A DNA stretch of 64,000 nt from Nocardia inohanensis NBRC 100128 (GTDB lineage: Bacteria; Actinomycetota; Actinomycetes; Mycobacteriales; Mycobacteriaceae). Within the stretch, counting starts at the first letter, position 1, and every line of letters begins with the position of its first letter. The DNA lies in NCBI RefSeq assembly GCF_001612945.1, contig NZ_BDBK01000004.1:62001-126000 (forward strand), read 5' to 3'. Both the position numbers and the translations under genes were made by a program. This document shows, piece by piece, positions 48,071-57,480 of this stretch. The notes under the pieces are model-generated. The model saw only the letters and a list, made by a program, of their open reading frames with translations. It did not search any database and was not told where the DNA came from.

Positions 48071-49540
48071 GTGGCTAGACGCCAGGGGGTGGCCGTGGTC
48101 GGACGTCGGCGGGCGGTGGCGCTGGGCATCCTCATGCTGGTGGCGACCTTGCTGACCGGATGTACGCGGATGGTCTCCGGCCATCCGGTTTCCATCTACG
48201 ACGATCCGTTCAAGGTCGCGGGCCTGCCCACCACCGGTGGTCCGAACGGACCGCGCGCCAATGTCCCGGACACCACCCTGACCGCATCGAACTCCGACGG
48301 CGGCGAGATCGACCGCTTGGTACTCAATGCCCTGGAGGACATCCAGACCTATTGGCAGGCCGAGTACCCCAAGGAATTCGGCGGCGAGTTCAAACCGGTC
48401 GACAAGTTCCTGTCCTGGAGCTCCAAGGCCAAGCGCGCGCAGGCGGTCGAGTTCTGCGAAGAAAGCACCTACCGCTTGGTCAATGCCGCGTATTGCAAGA
48501 CCGACGGCTCCATCGGCTGGGACCGCGCGGTGCTGCTGCCCGCGGTGCAGGAGACCTTCGGCAAGATGTCGGTGGTCATGGTGCTGGCCCACGAATACGG
48601 CCACGCCATCCAGTTGATGGCCGATCTGGTCGGCCGCAAGACCGCCACCATCGTCAAGGAACAGCAGGCGGACTGCTTCGCCGGCGCCTTCATCCGCAAT
48701 GTGGCCGAAGGCAACTCGAAGCACTTCACCATCAATACCTCCGACGGCCTGAACCAGGTGCTGGCCGCCACCGTCGCCATTCGCGACGACAATCCCGACG
48801 ATCCGGAGAGCGTGCACGGTTCGGCGTTCGAGCGGGTGACCGCGGTGCAGGTCGGCTTCACCGACGGCCCCAAGGGCTGCAAGGCCATCGACGCCGACGA
48901 GATCGAGCGCCGCCGCGGCAACCTGCCGCAGACCTTCGGCAATGACGCCTCGCACGGCGAATCCGATGTCAGCCAGGCGAATCTGGAGGATCTGGCCAAG
49001 TCGATGGCGACCATCATGCCGATCGACCCGGAACCGAAGTACGACTACGCCTCCGCGAAACTGAAGTGCCGCAACGCCTCCGACACCGAGCCGGTCACCT
49101 ACTGCCCGGCCACCAACACCATCGGCACCGATATCACCGCCCTGCACGAGCGTGGCGTCTCCAATACCGGTGAGTCGGACGGCCTGCCGGTCAAGGTGAC
49201 CGGTGACTTCACCGCCTATGTCGTCTTCATCTCCAGATACGCGCTGGCGGTGCAGCACTCGGCCGGGCAGACGCTCAAGGGCGCGAAGACCGGCCTGCGC
49301 GCGGCCTGCCTGGCCGGGGTGGTGACGGCCAAACTGGCCGATCCGAACCGATCCAAAGCCGCAGGCAGCGTGAGCCTTTCCGCCGGCGACCTGGACGAGG
49401 CCGTCTCGGGCCTGCTCACCGACGGGCTGGCGGCCAGCGATACCAACGGCCAGACGGTGCCGAGCGGATTCTCCCGGGTGGATGCCTTCCGAGCAGGTGT
49501 GCTGGGCACCCAGGAAATCTGTAAAGCCCGCTACTCCTGA
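48071..49540 (+). CDS. Lipoprotein neutral zinc metallopeptidase
   Basis: A 489-residue protein. An N-terminal signal peptide ends in lipobox LLTGC (C31). The catalytic motif is LAHEYGHAIQ (H174, E175, H178), followed by KEQQADCFAGAF, whose Glu is the expected third zinc ligand. This matches the PF04228-type neutral zinc metallopeptidase family. It should act at the outer face of the membrane. GTG at 48071 is chosen because GGAG lies 5 bases before it and the signal peptide begins there; TTG at 48050 is a weak alternative. It is divergent from the FHA-ABC gene (99-base gap) and followed by copy 2 of the dispersed palindrome. Confidence 0.85.
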   Translation: MARRQGVAVVGRRRAVALGILMLVATLLTGCTRMVSGHPVSIYDDPFKVAGLPTTGGPNGPRANVPDTTLTASNSDGGEIDRLVLNALEDIQTYWQAEYPKEFGGEFKPVDKFLSWSSKAKRAQAVEFCEESTYRLVNAAYCKTDGSIGWDRAVLLPAVQETFGKMSVVMVLAHEYGHAIQLMADLVGRKTATIVKEQQADCFAGAFIRNVAEGNSKHFTINTSDGLNQVLAATVAIRDDNPDDPESVHGSAFERVTAVQVGFTDGPKGCKAIDADEIERRRGNLPQTFGNDASHGESDVSQANLEDLAKSMATIMPIDPEPKYDYASAKLKCRNASDTEPVTYCPATNTIGTDITALHERGVSNTGESDGLPVKVTGDFTAYVVFISRYALAVQHSAGQTLKGAKTGLRAACLAGVVTAKLADPNRSKAAGSVSLSAGDLDEAVSGLLTDGLAASDTNGQTVPSGFSRVDAFRAGVLGTQEICKARYS

Positions 49541-49541
49541 T

Positions 49542-49607
49542 GTCATTCCGGCATGCTTTTAGCCGGAATCCACCGCTGGATCCCGGCTCAGAGCACGCCG
49601 GGATGAC
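49542..49607. repeat. Dispersed palindromic element, copy 2
   Basis: Starts GTCATTCCGGCATGCTTTTA and ends GAGCACGCCGGGATGAC, with inner arms GCCGGAATCCA and TGGATCCCGGC. It begins one base after the peptidase stop and ends 8 bases before the FHA gene stop, filling the convergent gap. It can act as a bidirectional terminator. Confidence 0.88.
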
Positions 49608-49615
49608 GAAGGCGA

Positions 49616-50992
49616 TTACCCGAACGGCGGCGGCGCGACCGGCTCCAGTCGAAGCACCCGGTTGCCGAGCATGAGCTCCGCACCGGTGAGCAGCGTCATG
49701 GGCTGATTCGGTTGCAGCCGAACCCAATCCCGGTATCCGGGCAACCGCACCCGGGTCCCGTTGGTCGACCCGCGATCGATGACGGTGATATCCCAGTTCA
49801 GCAAACGGATTTCGGCGTGCGCCCGCGACATCCCCCCGGAGGCGTCGTCGATCCGCAGGGGCACCAGCCCGGCCCGCGCGGGCTCGGAGTTCTCCGGATC
49901 GCGCCCGATCACCGCATCGGTGGAGACCACGTAGGTCATGCCGTCGTCCAGGATCAGCATTCCCAGCGGCGGCCGGATCACCTCCGAGACCTGCTGGGTC
50001 TGATCCACCGGCATCCCGCACACCGTGCAGAACGCCGCCCGCGGATCACTGGGATGGGCACGCGCGCACTTGAATCCGAGCACCTTGACGGTGAGCGCGG
50101 TGGCCTTGGCGGTGGCGTCCAGCCGTCGTTGCAGATCCGGATCGGGTTTGGGCGCGGGATTGGTGCCGCCCATCTCGGTCGGCGCGCGATGCGGATCGAA
50201 GAGGCCGACCGGCAGCGCCTCCTCCTCGGTCTCCCCGTCGTCGAACTCGCCGGCCGCCGGATCGTATCCGGCGGTGGCGGACTGGTTTCCGAGGTCGAAG
50301 TCGAGTTCGGTGGGCAGCCGGGCCGAGGTGCGGGTGGGAACCAGGTTGGGGTCCAGCGGAATTCGCTCCGGCTCCGGATCGAAGGCCGCGGTCGGCGGCG
50401 GCGGTTCCACCAGTCGCCGCTCGCCGGTGGTCAGCCGCGCCGATCGCCGGGGCAGCACGGGTTCGCCCGGGAACCAGACCACCGCCCCGGTCGCGGCCGC
50501 CGTGCCCTCGATGAGCGCACCGATACCGCGCTCGGGTAGTTCGGGCGCGCGCCGCGTCCCGTCGTCGATGAAGAGCGCCGCCGCCAGCTTCGGATGCTCG
50601 GCCACCCGGTCGACGGTGAAGGCCGCGTCACTGCCCCGGTAGTACTCGACCGTCTGCCCGGCCAGCACCGCCGTCACCGATCCGTGCAGGAAGATGGCGA
50701 CCCCGCCGGTATCGGCCGCGGAGAGGATCCCGAATTCGATGGGCACCCCCGGCGAGATCCGCTCGGCCTCCTTCATCAGCCACCGGGTGGCCTGCCGGGC
50801 AACCAATCGTCCCGGCCCGTCGGGGGCCTGATCGGTGACCTCGGCAACCAGGTCGGCGAGGGCGCGGGCGGCCACCGCGGCCTTGGATTCCGCGCTCGCC
50901 GGACCCCGCTCCCGGTGTGCGACCAGGATCACAGCGCCGGCCGTCCGGATGAGCACATGGGGGCCGGAAACAACCTCGACCTGCCGATCCAT
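49616..50992 (-). CDS. Zinc-ribbon FHA domain protein
   Basis: A 458-residue cytosolic protein. The N-terminal domain of about 170 residues (VLIRTAGAVILVAHRE, GGVAIFLHGSVTAVLAG) has no family I can name. An acidic Pro-rich linker follows, then a zinc ribbon with C310, H314, C323 and C326 (FKCARAH, FCTVCG). The C-terminal FHA domain keeps R365, S390, H393 and N412 (VIGRDPE, GGMSRAHAEI, RGSTNGTRV). It probably reads phosphothreonine on a partner such as the nearby kinase or the TxxD protein. ATG at 50992 or TTG at 50995 can start it; no clear ribosome binding site is seen. Confidence 0.82.
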   Translation of the reverse strand: MDRQVEVVSGPHVLIRTAGAVILVAHRERGPASAESKAAVAARALADLVAEVTDQAPDGPGRLVARQATRWLMKEAERISPGVPIEFGILSAADTGGVAIFLHGSVTAVLAGQTVEYYRGSDAAFTVDRVAEHPKLAAALFIDDGTRRAPELPERGIGALIEGTAAATGAVVWFPGEPVLPRRSARLTTGERRLVEPPPPTAAFDPEPERIPLDPNLVPTRTSARLPTELDFDLGNQSATAGYDPAAGEFDDGETEEEALPVGLFDPHRAPTEMGGTNPAPKPDPDLQRRLDATAKATALTVKVLGFKCARAHPSDPRAAFCTVCGMPVDQTQQVSEVIRPPLGMLILDDGMTYVVSTDAVIGRDPENSEPARAGLVPLRIDDASGGMSRAHAEIRLLNWDITVIDRGSTNGTRVRLPGYRDWVRLQPNQPMTLLTGAELMLGNRVLRLEPVAPPPFG

Positions 50993-51191
50993 CAACGGAA
51001 CCGGCCCCCGGAAGCTGCGCGGCGCGGGATGTTCAGCACATCGACCAGGTTACGTCGCCCCGCGGTGTTGCATCCGGGCCGCTCTCCGGCGATGAGTTTG
51101 CGGATGCTGTCCGACGATCTTTCGACAGCGCCCGGCGGCGGCTCCGGTCCGCTACTTTTGATGCATCGCACGGGAGGAACGAGGACCTGCC

Positions 51192-52400
51192 ATGGTTCGC
51201 ACCGCACGCACTTCGCTGTTCGTCGCCTGCTCTGTCGCGACCGCCCTGCTACTCGCGGCCTGCAATGTCTCCGGCACCCCGGTCGCGGGCGAACCGGATG
51301 TGCGCAAGCTGGAGGTCGGCGCCTACGCGGTGGATCGCTTCAGTTATCCCCAGGACGCCAAGGGCAACGGCCCACTGCTGGAAGGCTTCCGGATGGCCGA
51401 TGCGGTGGTGCCGTCGGTGCGGATCGATCCCTCGCTGGTGTACGGCCGCGGCGGCCGCGCCACCGCGAGCGCGAAGGACGCCACCGATATGGGTCTGGCC
51501 GCGCCGTCGCAGGCGGTGCTGGAGCGCAACAACCTGCTCGCCGGATTCATGGCCAGCGGATCGGATCAGACCAAACCGGGCAAGAAGGCCGGGGCGGGTA
51601 CCACCACGGTGACCACTATGGCGCTGCGGTTCGCCGACGAGAAGACCGCCAAGACGGCCGCGCGCGAGCTCGAGGACGCCGACTTCAATGTCGCCGCGGA
51701 CCTGAATCGCAAACTCTCGCTGAGCCAGTACCCGGACGCGCAGATCCATTGGCGGCCCGGCGTGGCCACGGTCGGCACCTTCATGGCCTACAAGCAGTTC
51801 GTGATCTCGCTCTTCATCGAGCGGCCCAAGGCGGAGGAGAAGGATCTGCTGGAGTGGGTGCGCAAGACCCTCGACGCCGAGGTGCCGGTGCTGGAGAAGT
51901 TCCAGCCGACGCCGGAGTCGAAACTCTCCAGCCTGAAGGTGGATCCGGACAATCTGCTGGCCCGGCTGGTGACCGAGGACCGCAAGGAGGGCGGCACCCC
52001 GGATCCGCAGCTCTTCGGGGTCTACGGCGGTACCAAGATCGTGCACGGGGCCTTGAACCAGACCAAGATCCAGCAGGCGGTCACCGACAGCGGCGCGGAT
52101 GCCATCGCCATCGACAAGACCTCGGCGCTGGTCCGCACCCGCGACGAGGCGGGCGCGAAGATCATGTTCGATGCCCTGATCGCCGACGAGGGCGACCACT
52201 ACGACGCCATCGAGGCGCCGAAGGATCTGCCGACCGCCAAATGCGTACGGCTGAACAGCAAGGGCGACACCGAATCCGAGTACAAGAACCGTTGCTACGT
52301 CTACTACAAGCGCTATCTCGGCGTGGTGTCCAGCGACAACGAATCCGACGTCCGCCAGCAGGTGGCGGCCGAATACGCCCTGCTGGCGAACAGCCTCTGA
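51192..52400 (+). CDS. DUF7373-type lipoprotein (paralogue 1)
   Basis: A 402-residue exported lipoprotein. The signal peptide ends in LLAAC, giving a lipidated Cys near 24. Conserved features shared with the two paralogues downstream are the DVRKLEVGAY start, LEDADFNVAADLNRKLSLSQYP split around the middle with HWRPGVATVG, and the C-terminal AAEYALLAN. It is the first gene of a four-gene run lipoprotein-kinase-lipoprotein-lipoprotein on the plus strand (gaps 61, 31 and 21 bases). Function is unknown; location at the outer membrane face and pairing with a receptor kinase suggest a ligand-binding or signalling role. Confidence 0.82.
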   Translation: MVRTARTSLFVACSVATALLLAACNVSGTPVAGEPDVRKLEVGAYAVDRFSYPQDAKGNGPLLEGFRMADAVVPSVRIDPSLVYGRGGRATASAKDATDMGLAAPSQAVLERNNLLAGFMASGSDQTKPGKKAGAGTTTVTTMALRFADEKTAKTAARELEDADFNVAADLNRKLSLSQYPDAQIHWRPGVATVGTFMAYKQFVISLFIERPKAEEKDLLEWVRKTLDAEVPVLEKFQPTPESKLSSLKVDPDNLLARLVTEDRKEGGTPDPQLFGVYGGTKIVHGALNQTKIQQAVTDSGADAIAIDKTSALVRTRDEAGAKIMFDALIADEGDHYDAIEAPKDLPTAKCVRLNSKGDTESEYKNRCYVYYKRYLGVVSSDNESDVRQQVAAEYALLANSL

Positions 52401-52461
52401 ACACGGCCTCCAGTAAGCTCCGGGGGCACCGCACCACCCCGAGCTATCCAGGAGTACTGAC

Positions 52462-54042
52462 ATGGTGATGAGTCCCGGCACCATCGTCGGCGGGTATCGC
52501 ATCGAGCGGGTGCTCGGTGCCGGCGGTATGGGCACCGTCTACCTGGCCAAGCATCCGAGCCTGCCGCGCATGGACGCGCTCAAGGTGCTCTCCGCCGAAC
52601 TCTCCCGCAATGACGAGTTCCGTGGCCGCTTCCAACGCGAGGCCAATCTGGTTGCCGGACTGGATCATCCGAACATCGTCTCGGTGCACAATCGCGGTGA
52701 GGAGAACGGCCAGCTCTGGATCGCCATGCAGTACGTGGAGGGCACCGACGCCTCCGCCGAGCAGAAGCGCGATCCGGCGGCCATGACCCCGCTGCGCGCG
52801 CTGCGCATCACCGCCGAGATCGGGCGCGGCCTGGACTACGCGCATCGCAAGGGCCTGCTGCACCGGGATGTGAAGCCCGCCAACTTCCTGCTCGCCATCT
52901 CCGAGAACGAGGAGGATCGCGCGCTGCTGGCCGACTTCGGGGTCGCCAAGTCCACCGAGGACGCCACCGAGCTCACCCAGACCGGCAGCTTCGTGGCCAC
53001 CATCGCCTACGCGCCGCCGGAGCAGCTGTCCGGGCACTCGCTGGACCATCGCGCCGATATCTACAGCCTGGCGTGCTCGTTCTTCAAACTGCTCACCGGC
53101 CAGAATCCTTATCCCGCAACGCAACCCGCGCTGGTCATGATGGGGCACCTGCACGAGCCGCCGCCGCGGGCGACCGCGCTGAACCCGCAGCTGCCGCAGG
53201 CGCTGGATCACGTGATCGCGGTGGCCATGGCCAAGGATCCGGCGCAGCGGTACAACACCTGCCGGGAATTCACCGACGCGCTGACCAATGCGCTGACCCC
53301 GGGCTGGAATCCGATCTCCACCAATACTTCCCCCACCTATCCGATCCAGGTGGCGCCGCCCGGATTCGTCAACTCCGGCGATCCGACCGAAAACTACACC
53401 GCCCCTTCGGGTCCCGGGCAGATCGCCGCGCCGCGCAAGAGCCGCAAGGGGCTCTATGCCGGGGCGGCCGGCGCGGCGGTGGTGGCACTCGCGGCCGGGA
53501 TCGGCGTGGTCATCGCGACCGGAGACGACGGCAGCGTGAACGCCGACGTGACCGTATCGCGGGCAGCCGAGACGACGGCCACCTCGCCCAGCGCCGCCAT
53601 GCCTCCGATGTCCAAGGCGCGCAGCGAGAATCCGTCCTTCGCGGGCAAGACCATCACCCTGGTCGATGTCGCGCAGTCGACGCTGAGCAACAAGTTCTCC
53701 ATCTATTTGGACGGCACCGAGCAGACGCAGTTCCTGAAGGACCTCGGCTTCGTCTACAACCTGGAGTACCCGCGCAGTGGCGACGAGCCCTCGCCCCGGC
53801 CCGTCGAGGGCTACTCCGCGCTGAAGGTCACCGACGACTCGTACATCGTGGCGGTCCGCAGCGACGAGAAGGCGGGCAACGGGGGGCTGCTCGGCCTGCC
53901 GAGCGCCATCACCTCCTCGCGCGCCATCGTGATTCCGCTGGACGATGCGGCCGCCGTCGCCGCCTTGCGCACCTGGTCGCCGGAGTCCGAGCAGATTCTG
54001 ATCAGCAAACTGGTCCCCGCGCTGCGCAAGGTGATCAAGTAG
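52462..54042 (+). CDS. Membrane Ser/Thr protein kinase
   Basis: A 526-residue PASTA-less receptor kinase. The kinase domain (about 8-275) is complete: Gly loop GAGGMGTVY, ATP lysine K41 in DALKVLS, catalytic HRDVKPAN (D136, N141), DFG at 158-160, activation loop with TQTGSFVATIAYAPPEQL containing likely autophosphorylation Thr residues. A Pro-rich juxtamembrane segment, one membrane helix (331-353) and an outer domain of about 170 residues follow. An AGGAG site precedes the ATG. It sits between DUF7373 lipoprotein genes that may provide its sensor partners, and near three FHA domains in two proteins that may read its phosphorylation. A PknF-like arrangement with an Rv1747-like transporter is known in M. 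tuberculosis. Confidence 0.93.
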   Translation: MVMSPGTIVGGYRIERVLGAGGMGTVYLAKHPSLPRMDALKVLSAELSRNDEFRGRFQREANLVAGLDHPNIVSVHNRGEENGQLWIAMQYVEGTDASAEQKRDPAAMTPLRALRITAEIGRGLDYAHRKGLLHRDVKPANFLLAISENEEDRALLADFGVAKSTEDATELTQTGSFVATIAYAPPEQLSGHSLDHRADIYSLACSFFKLLTGQNPYPATQPALVMMGHLHEPPPRATALNPQLPQALDHVIAVAMAKDPAQRYNTCREFTDALTNALTPGWNPISTNTSPTYPIQVAPPGFVNSGDPTENYTAPSGPGQIAAPRKSRKGLYAGAAGAAVVALAAGIGVVIATGDDGSVNADVTVSRAAETTATSPSAAMPPMSKARSENPSFAGKTITLVDVAQSTLSNKFSIYLDGTEQTQFLKDLGFVYNLEYPRSGDEPSPRPVEGYSALKVTDDSYIVAVRSDEKAGNGGLLGLPSAITSSRAIVIPLDDAAAVAALRTWSPESEQILISKLVPALRKVIK

Positions 54043-54073
54043 GGTTACCGGGGTCTTTGCTTCGGGGAGGGAA

Positions 54074-55303
54074 ATGCGCAACTTCGGTCGTGCCTTATTG
54101 GCAGCGGGTCTAGCGGCGGCGGTGGCTTGGACCACCGCGTGCGGGTCCGAATCATCCACGGAATCGGCGGTGCCGGCGGAGCCCGTCATCGATCTGGCCA
54201 AGCTCGATGTCGGCAATCTGCCCACGCAGCCCAAGGTCTACGACAAACCCACCGCCATCGAGATGGCGAAGCTGGTGGAGGCTTGGCGGCTGGCCGAATA
54301 CGTGCCGCTGCCCTCGGAAGTGATTCCCGAGGTCAAGTATCCGGCGCAGGCCATGAGCACCGTCGTACGCGCCTTCGTCGACTTCACCTCCGGAGCGGTG
54401 AAAACCCGCACCAAGGCCGACGGCGCGGCCATGAACGCCGCCGCGCCCGGTTTCGTCTCCGGATTCGTCAGCACGGGCAAGTCCGATTCCGAGTCCAGCC
54501 TGTCCTACGAGCTCGAGAACCTGGTCTTGCTGTTCAGTGATGAGCAGTCCGCCTCGGCCGCGGCGCAGGCGCTGGGCAAGCTGGATTTCGAGAGCGCCGC
54601 CAACGAAGAGCTGAAGATCGACAAGTATCCGGACGCCGTCGTGCATATCGAGAACAGCATCAGCGGCGTCGGCGGGCCGGTTCGATCCTGGTACGCCACC
54701 GGCAAATTCGTCGTCTTCACCTATGTGTACGACAGCGTCATGTCCCAGATAAAGCAGCGCGATCTGCCGAAACTGCTCGGCCGAGTGGAGCGCAGCCTGG
54801 ACGTCATCCCGCCCGCCATCGCCAAGTTCTCCGCCACGCCGCAGGACAAGCTGATGGAGCTGGCGGTGGATCCCGACAAGATGCTGGGTCGCGCCCTGTC
54901 CACCGTCACCGCCGACAGCTCGCAGCCCGGTGTCCCCGGGGTGTACGGGCCGCATGCCGCGCTGCATATCAAGCAGGGCGAGGACCAGGTGAAACTATTC
55001 GAGGAGACGGGCGTGGACCGCCTCGGCTTCCGCGGTGGCACCGTCTACCGCGCTCGCGATGCCGCCGGGGCCGCCAAGATCGTGGCCGACCACGCTCAGA
55101 CCACACGGCTGTTCAAGGCCGTCGAATCCCCGGCCAATCTGCCGAATGCCAAGTGCCGCCAGTACATCGCTTCGAAATACGCGATCAGCTTCTATTGCTT
55201 CGTCCAGCACGGCCGCTACGCCGCCGAAGTATCGGCGAATCAGCTGCTCGACGCCCAGCAGCGCATTTCGGCCCAGTACGCCATGCTGGTCAACGCCGGC
55301 TGA
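54074..55303 (+). CDS. DUF7373-type lipoprotein (paralogue 2)
   Basis: A 409-residue lipoprotein with a signal peptide ending TTAC (Cys near 23). It keeps the family outline (IDLAKLDVGNLPT, KIDKYPDAVVHIEN, QRISAQYAMLV) but is the most diverged of the three; the HWRPGV motif is lost. A GGGGAGGG site lies just before the ATG, 31 bases after the kinase stop. Confidence 0.8.
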   Translation: MRNFGRALLAAGLAAAVAWTTACGSESSTESAVPAEPVIDLAKLDVGNLPTQPKVYDKPTAIEMAKLVEAWRLAEYVPLPSEVIPEVKYPAQAMSTVVRAFVDFTSGAVKTRTKADGAAMNAAAPGFVSGFVSTGKSDSESSLSYELENLVLLFSDEQSASAAAQALGKLDFESAANEELKIDKYPDAVVHIENSISGVGGPVRSWYATGKFVVFTYVYDSVMSQIKQRDLPKLLGRVERSLDVIPPAIAKFSATPQDKLMELAVDPDKMLGRALSTVTADSSQPGVPGVYGPHAALHIKQGEDQVKLFEETGVDRLGFRGGTVYRARDAAGAAKIVADHAQTTRLFKAVESPANLPNAKCRQYIASKYAISFYCFVQHGRYAAEVSANQLLDAQQRISAQYAMLVNAG

Positions 55304-55324
55304 TCGCAGAGTCGAGGAAATTCC

Positions 55325-56542
55325 ATGCTTTCACGACGTTTTCGCGCCGCGGCGCTGGCACTGACCGCAATCGCCTTGTCCGCCTGCACTTCTCAGGTCG
55401 ATGGCTCGGCACGCCCCGGCGAGATCGATGTCCGCACCCTGAATGTCGGCAAGTACCCCACCGGTCCGCTGGAAGAGCGCTACGCCTACCACCACGACAT
55501 GAGCAACGGCTTCAATCTGGCGCTCGCGCGCCTCGCCGACCAGGTGGCGACGGGGCCGGAGATCGATCCGAAGTTCAAGTACGGCACCGGATCCGTGCCC
55601 TTCCTGGATTCTTCGAAGGCCACCAAAGTGCTGGCGGATGTCTCCGCGCCGATTCTGGATCGCAACGGCCTGATGTTCGGGTACGCGGTCGGCCACAGTG
55701 AGAAGGAACCCGACAAGAAGACGGGGAAGGCGCCGGAGGACAGCCCCTTCACCACCGTGACGGTCATGCAGTTCCCGGACGCGGCGACGGCCACGCGGGC
55801 AGCTGCGGAGCTGGAGGAAGCCGACTTCAATGTCGCGGCGGATCGCAATGAGCGGATCAACCTGTCGAAATATCCTGAGGCACATGCACATTGGCGGCCC
55901 GGGGTGGCCAGCATCGGCGCCGAGATCGCCCGCGGCAACTATGTGGTGGCGATCTACGCGGGCTCCGGGGAGGCGGAGACCGGCAAGCTGAGCGCGCTGG
56001 CCGAGAAGATCTTCGACGTGCAGCTCCCGCTGCTCGATGCACTCCCGCCGCTCGACCGCGAAGGCGTGCTGCGGTTGCCCGCCGATGCGGACGGGCTGCT
56101 ACGCCGCACCCTCAATCCGGACGGCATCGGCACCCCGGACATCACCTCGCAGATCACCCTCGGTCAGCGTGGATATCAGCACCGGATATCCGATCAGGAC
56201 TACACCAGCCGGATTCTGCGTGACTACGGAGTGGACCGGGTCGGTATCTCCGGCTCGTCCTACACCGGCGTCTCGGTGCTTTACCGCACCCGCGATGCCG
56301 AGGCGGCGGGGAAACTCCGTGGCGCGGTGGTCGAACGTAGCTATCCGGGTGCGGCCGATGCCCCCGCTGGGGTACCGGGTGCGGCATGCGGCGAAAACAC
56401 TTCCAAGGGCACGAGCCAGAAGCGGTTCCGTTGTGCGGTGAACTACCGGAACTTCACCGCGACGGTGGAGGCCGATCAGCTCGAGGATGTTCACCAGAAA
56501 GCTGCCGCCCAGTACGCATTGCTGGCAAACGGCACCTGGTAG
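55325..56542 (+). CDS. DUF7373-type lipoprotein (paralogue 3)
   Basis: A 405-residue lipoprotein with lipobox ALSAC (Cys near 21). It is close to paralogue 1: DVRTLNVGKYPTG, LEEADFNVAADRNERINLSK, HWRPGVASIG and AAAQYALLANG. Starts 21 bases after paralogue 2 with a GAGGAA site. It is the last gene of the run; about 190 bases separate it from the esx pair. Confidence 0.82.
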   Translation: MLSRRFRAAALALTAIALSACTSQVDGSARPGEIDVRTLNVGKYPTGPLEERYAYHHDMSNGFNLALARLADQVATGPEIDPKFKYGTGSVPFLDSSKATKVLADVSAPILDRNGLMFGYAVGHSEKEPDKKTGKAPEDSPFTTVTVMQFPDAATATRAAAELEEADFNVAADRNERINLSKYPEAHAHWRPGVASIGAEIARGNYVVAIYAGSGEAETGKLSALAEKIFDVQLPLLDALPPLDREGVLRLPADADGLLRRTLNPDGIGTPDITSQITLGQRGYQHRISDQDYTSRILRDYGVDRVGISGSSYTGVSVLYRTRDAEAAGKLRGAVVERSYPGAADAPAGVPGAACGENTSKGTSQKRFRCAVNYRNFTATVEADQLEDVHQKAAAQYALLANGTW

Positions 56543-56736
56543 CCCGGTAGAGCGCATGGTGTGAGATCGATCTCGCGTGCGTGACCTCACCGTTCGGACG
56601 TAAGCACTGGTCACCGGCGGCGATCCTCGGATAGGGTGCTGGCAAATTGCTACATCGGGGTGGAACCGCCGGGCTGTGACCCACGTCCAATCAATTCAGA
56701 AGAGGTCGTCCGCCCGCGTATTCGAAAGGAGGCACC

Positions 56737-57066
56737 GTGGCCGGTGCATTCGAAGCCAGTAATGAGCTCATCCAGGCCAAGGCCCAGGAGTTCAAGAAGA
56801 CCCACGAGACGCTCATGATCATGATTCGCGACCTCAAGCGCGATGAGGACAATATGACCGTCGGGTCGAAGTGGGAGGGCGAGGCCCGCAAGGCGTTCAA
56901 CGCCTTCATGGAGCGCTACTACTTCCAGGCCGACAAGCTCAACGACAAGTTGATGCAGACCTCGGAGAACCTGATCAAGGCCGGCTCCAGCTACGAGGAT
57001 CACGACCGCGACTACAGCGCCCAGGTCAACGCGCAGATGTCCAGCCTCGACCTGCCCGCGGTCTGA
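56737..57066 (+). CDS. WXG100 protein (EsxU-like), ESX-4
   Basis: A 109-residue helical hairpin protein with the WXG turn at W46-G48 (KWEGEA) and a YxxxD export signal YEDHD at 86-90. A strong AAAGGAGG precedes the GTG. It pairs with the following esx gene 47 bases downstream; together they would be the small heterodimeric substrate of the ESX-4 system encoded next door. The gene is larger than EsxT and carries the export signal, so it is assigned as EsxU-like; the exact orthology is not proven. Confidence 0.83.
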   Translation: MAGAFEASNELIQAKAQEFKKTHETLMIMIRDLKRDEDNMTVGSKWEGEARKAFNAFMERYYFQADKLNDKLMQTSENLIKAGSSYEDHDRDYSAQVNAQMSSLDLPAV

Positions 57067-57113
57067 CGGCCCTCCCCTCCTTCTCGAATACTTTGGCAAA
57101 GGAAGTCACCATC

Positions 57114-57413
57114 ATGGCTACAGGCGGTCAGATCATCTCGGCCCAGTTCGCCGGCGTCGAGGACGGCGCGAACTCGATCATCAAGCGCGCGGAGCACATT
57201 CGCGACCAGCTCGAAGCCTTCCACCGCAGCGTGGAAGAGTTCGTCACCACCAACTGGAAGGGTGACGCCAACGAGGCGTTCGCCGACCTCCAGCGCATGT
57301 GGAACGGGCACGTGGGTCAGCTCAACGCCACCCTGGGCGGCGCGGCGACGCTGGTGCGCACCGGCAACGCCGAACTCCAGATCAAGGACACCGCGCTCGC
57401 GGGACTGTTCTGA
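57114..57413 (+). CDS. WXG100 protein (EsxT-like), ESX-4
   Basis: A 99-residue WXG100 protein with the W-x-G turn at W48-G50 (NWKGDANEAF) between two long helices. No YxxxD tail is present, as expected if the partner carries the signal. ATG at 57114 follows AAAGGAAG. In mycobacteria esxT and esxU run in the same direction as eccC4; here they face it. Confidence 0.83.
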   Translation: MATGGQIISAQFAGVEDGANSIIKRAEHIRDQLEAFHRSVEEFVTTNWKGDANEAFADLQRMWNGHVGQLNATLGGAATLVRTGNAELQIKDTALAGLF

Positions 57414-57428
57414 GACGAGTACGAAAGC

Positions 57429-57458
57429 ACGCCCCGGCACTGGAAAGTGCCGGGGCGT
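57429..57458 (+). terminator. Terminator after the esx pair
   Basis: A perfect 13-bp stem ACGCCCCGGCACT/AGTGCCGGGGCGT with a GGAA tetraloop, 15 bases past the stop, then TCGCG. Confidence 0.85.
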
Positions 57459-57480
57459 TCGCGTATCAACGGCCGCTTTC

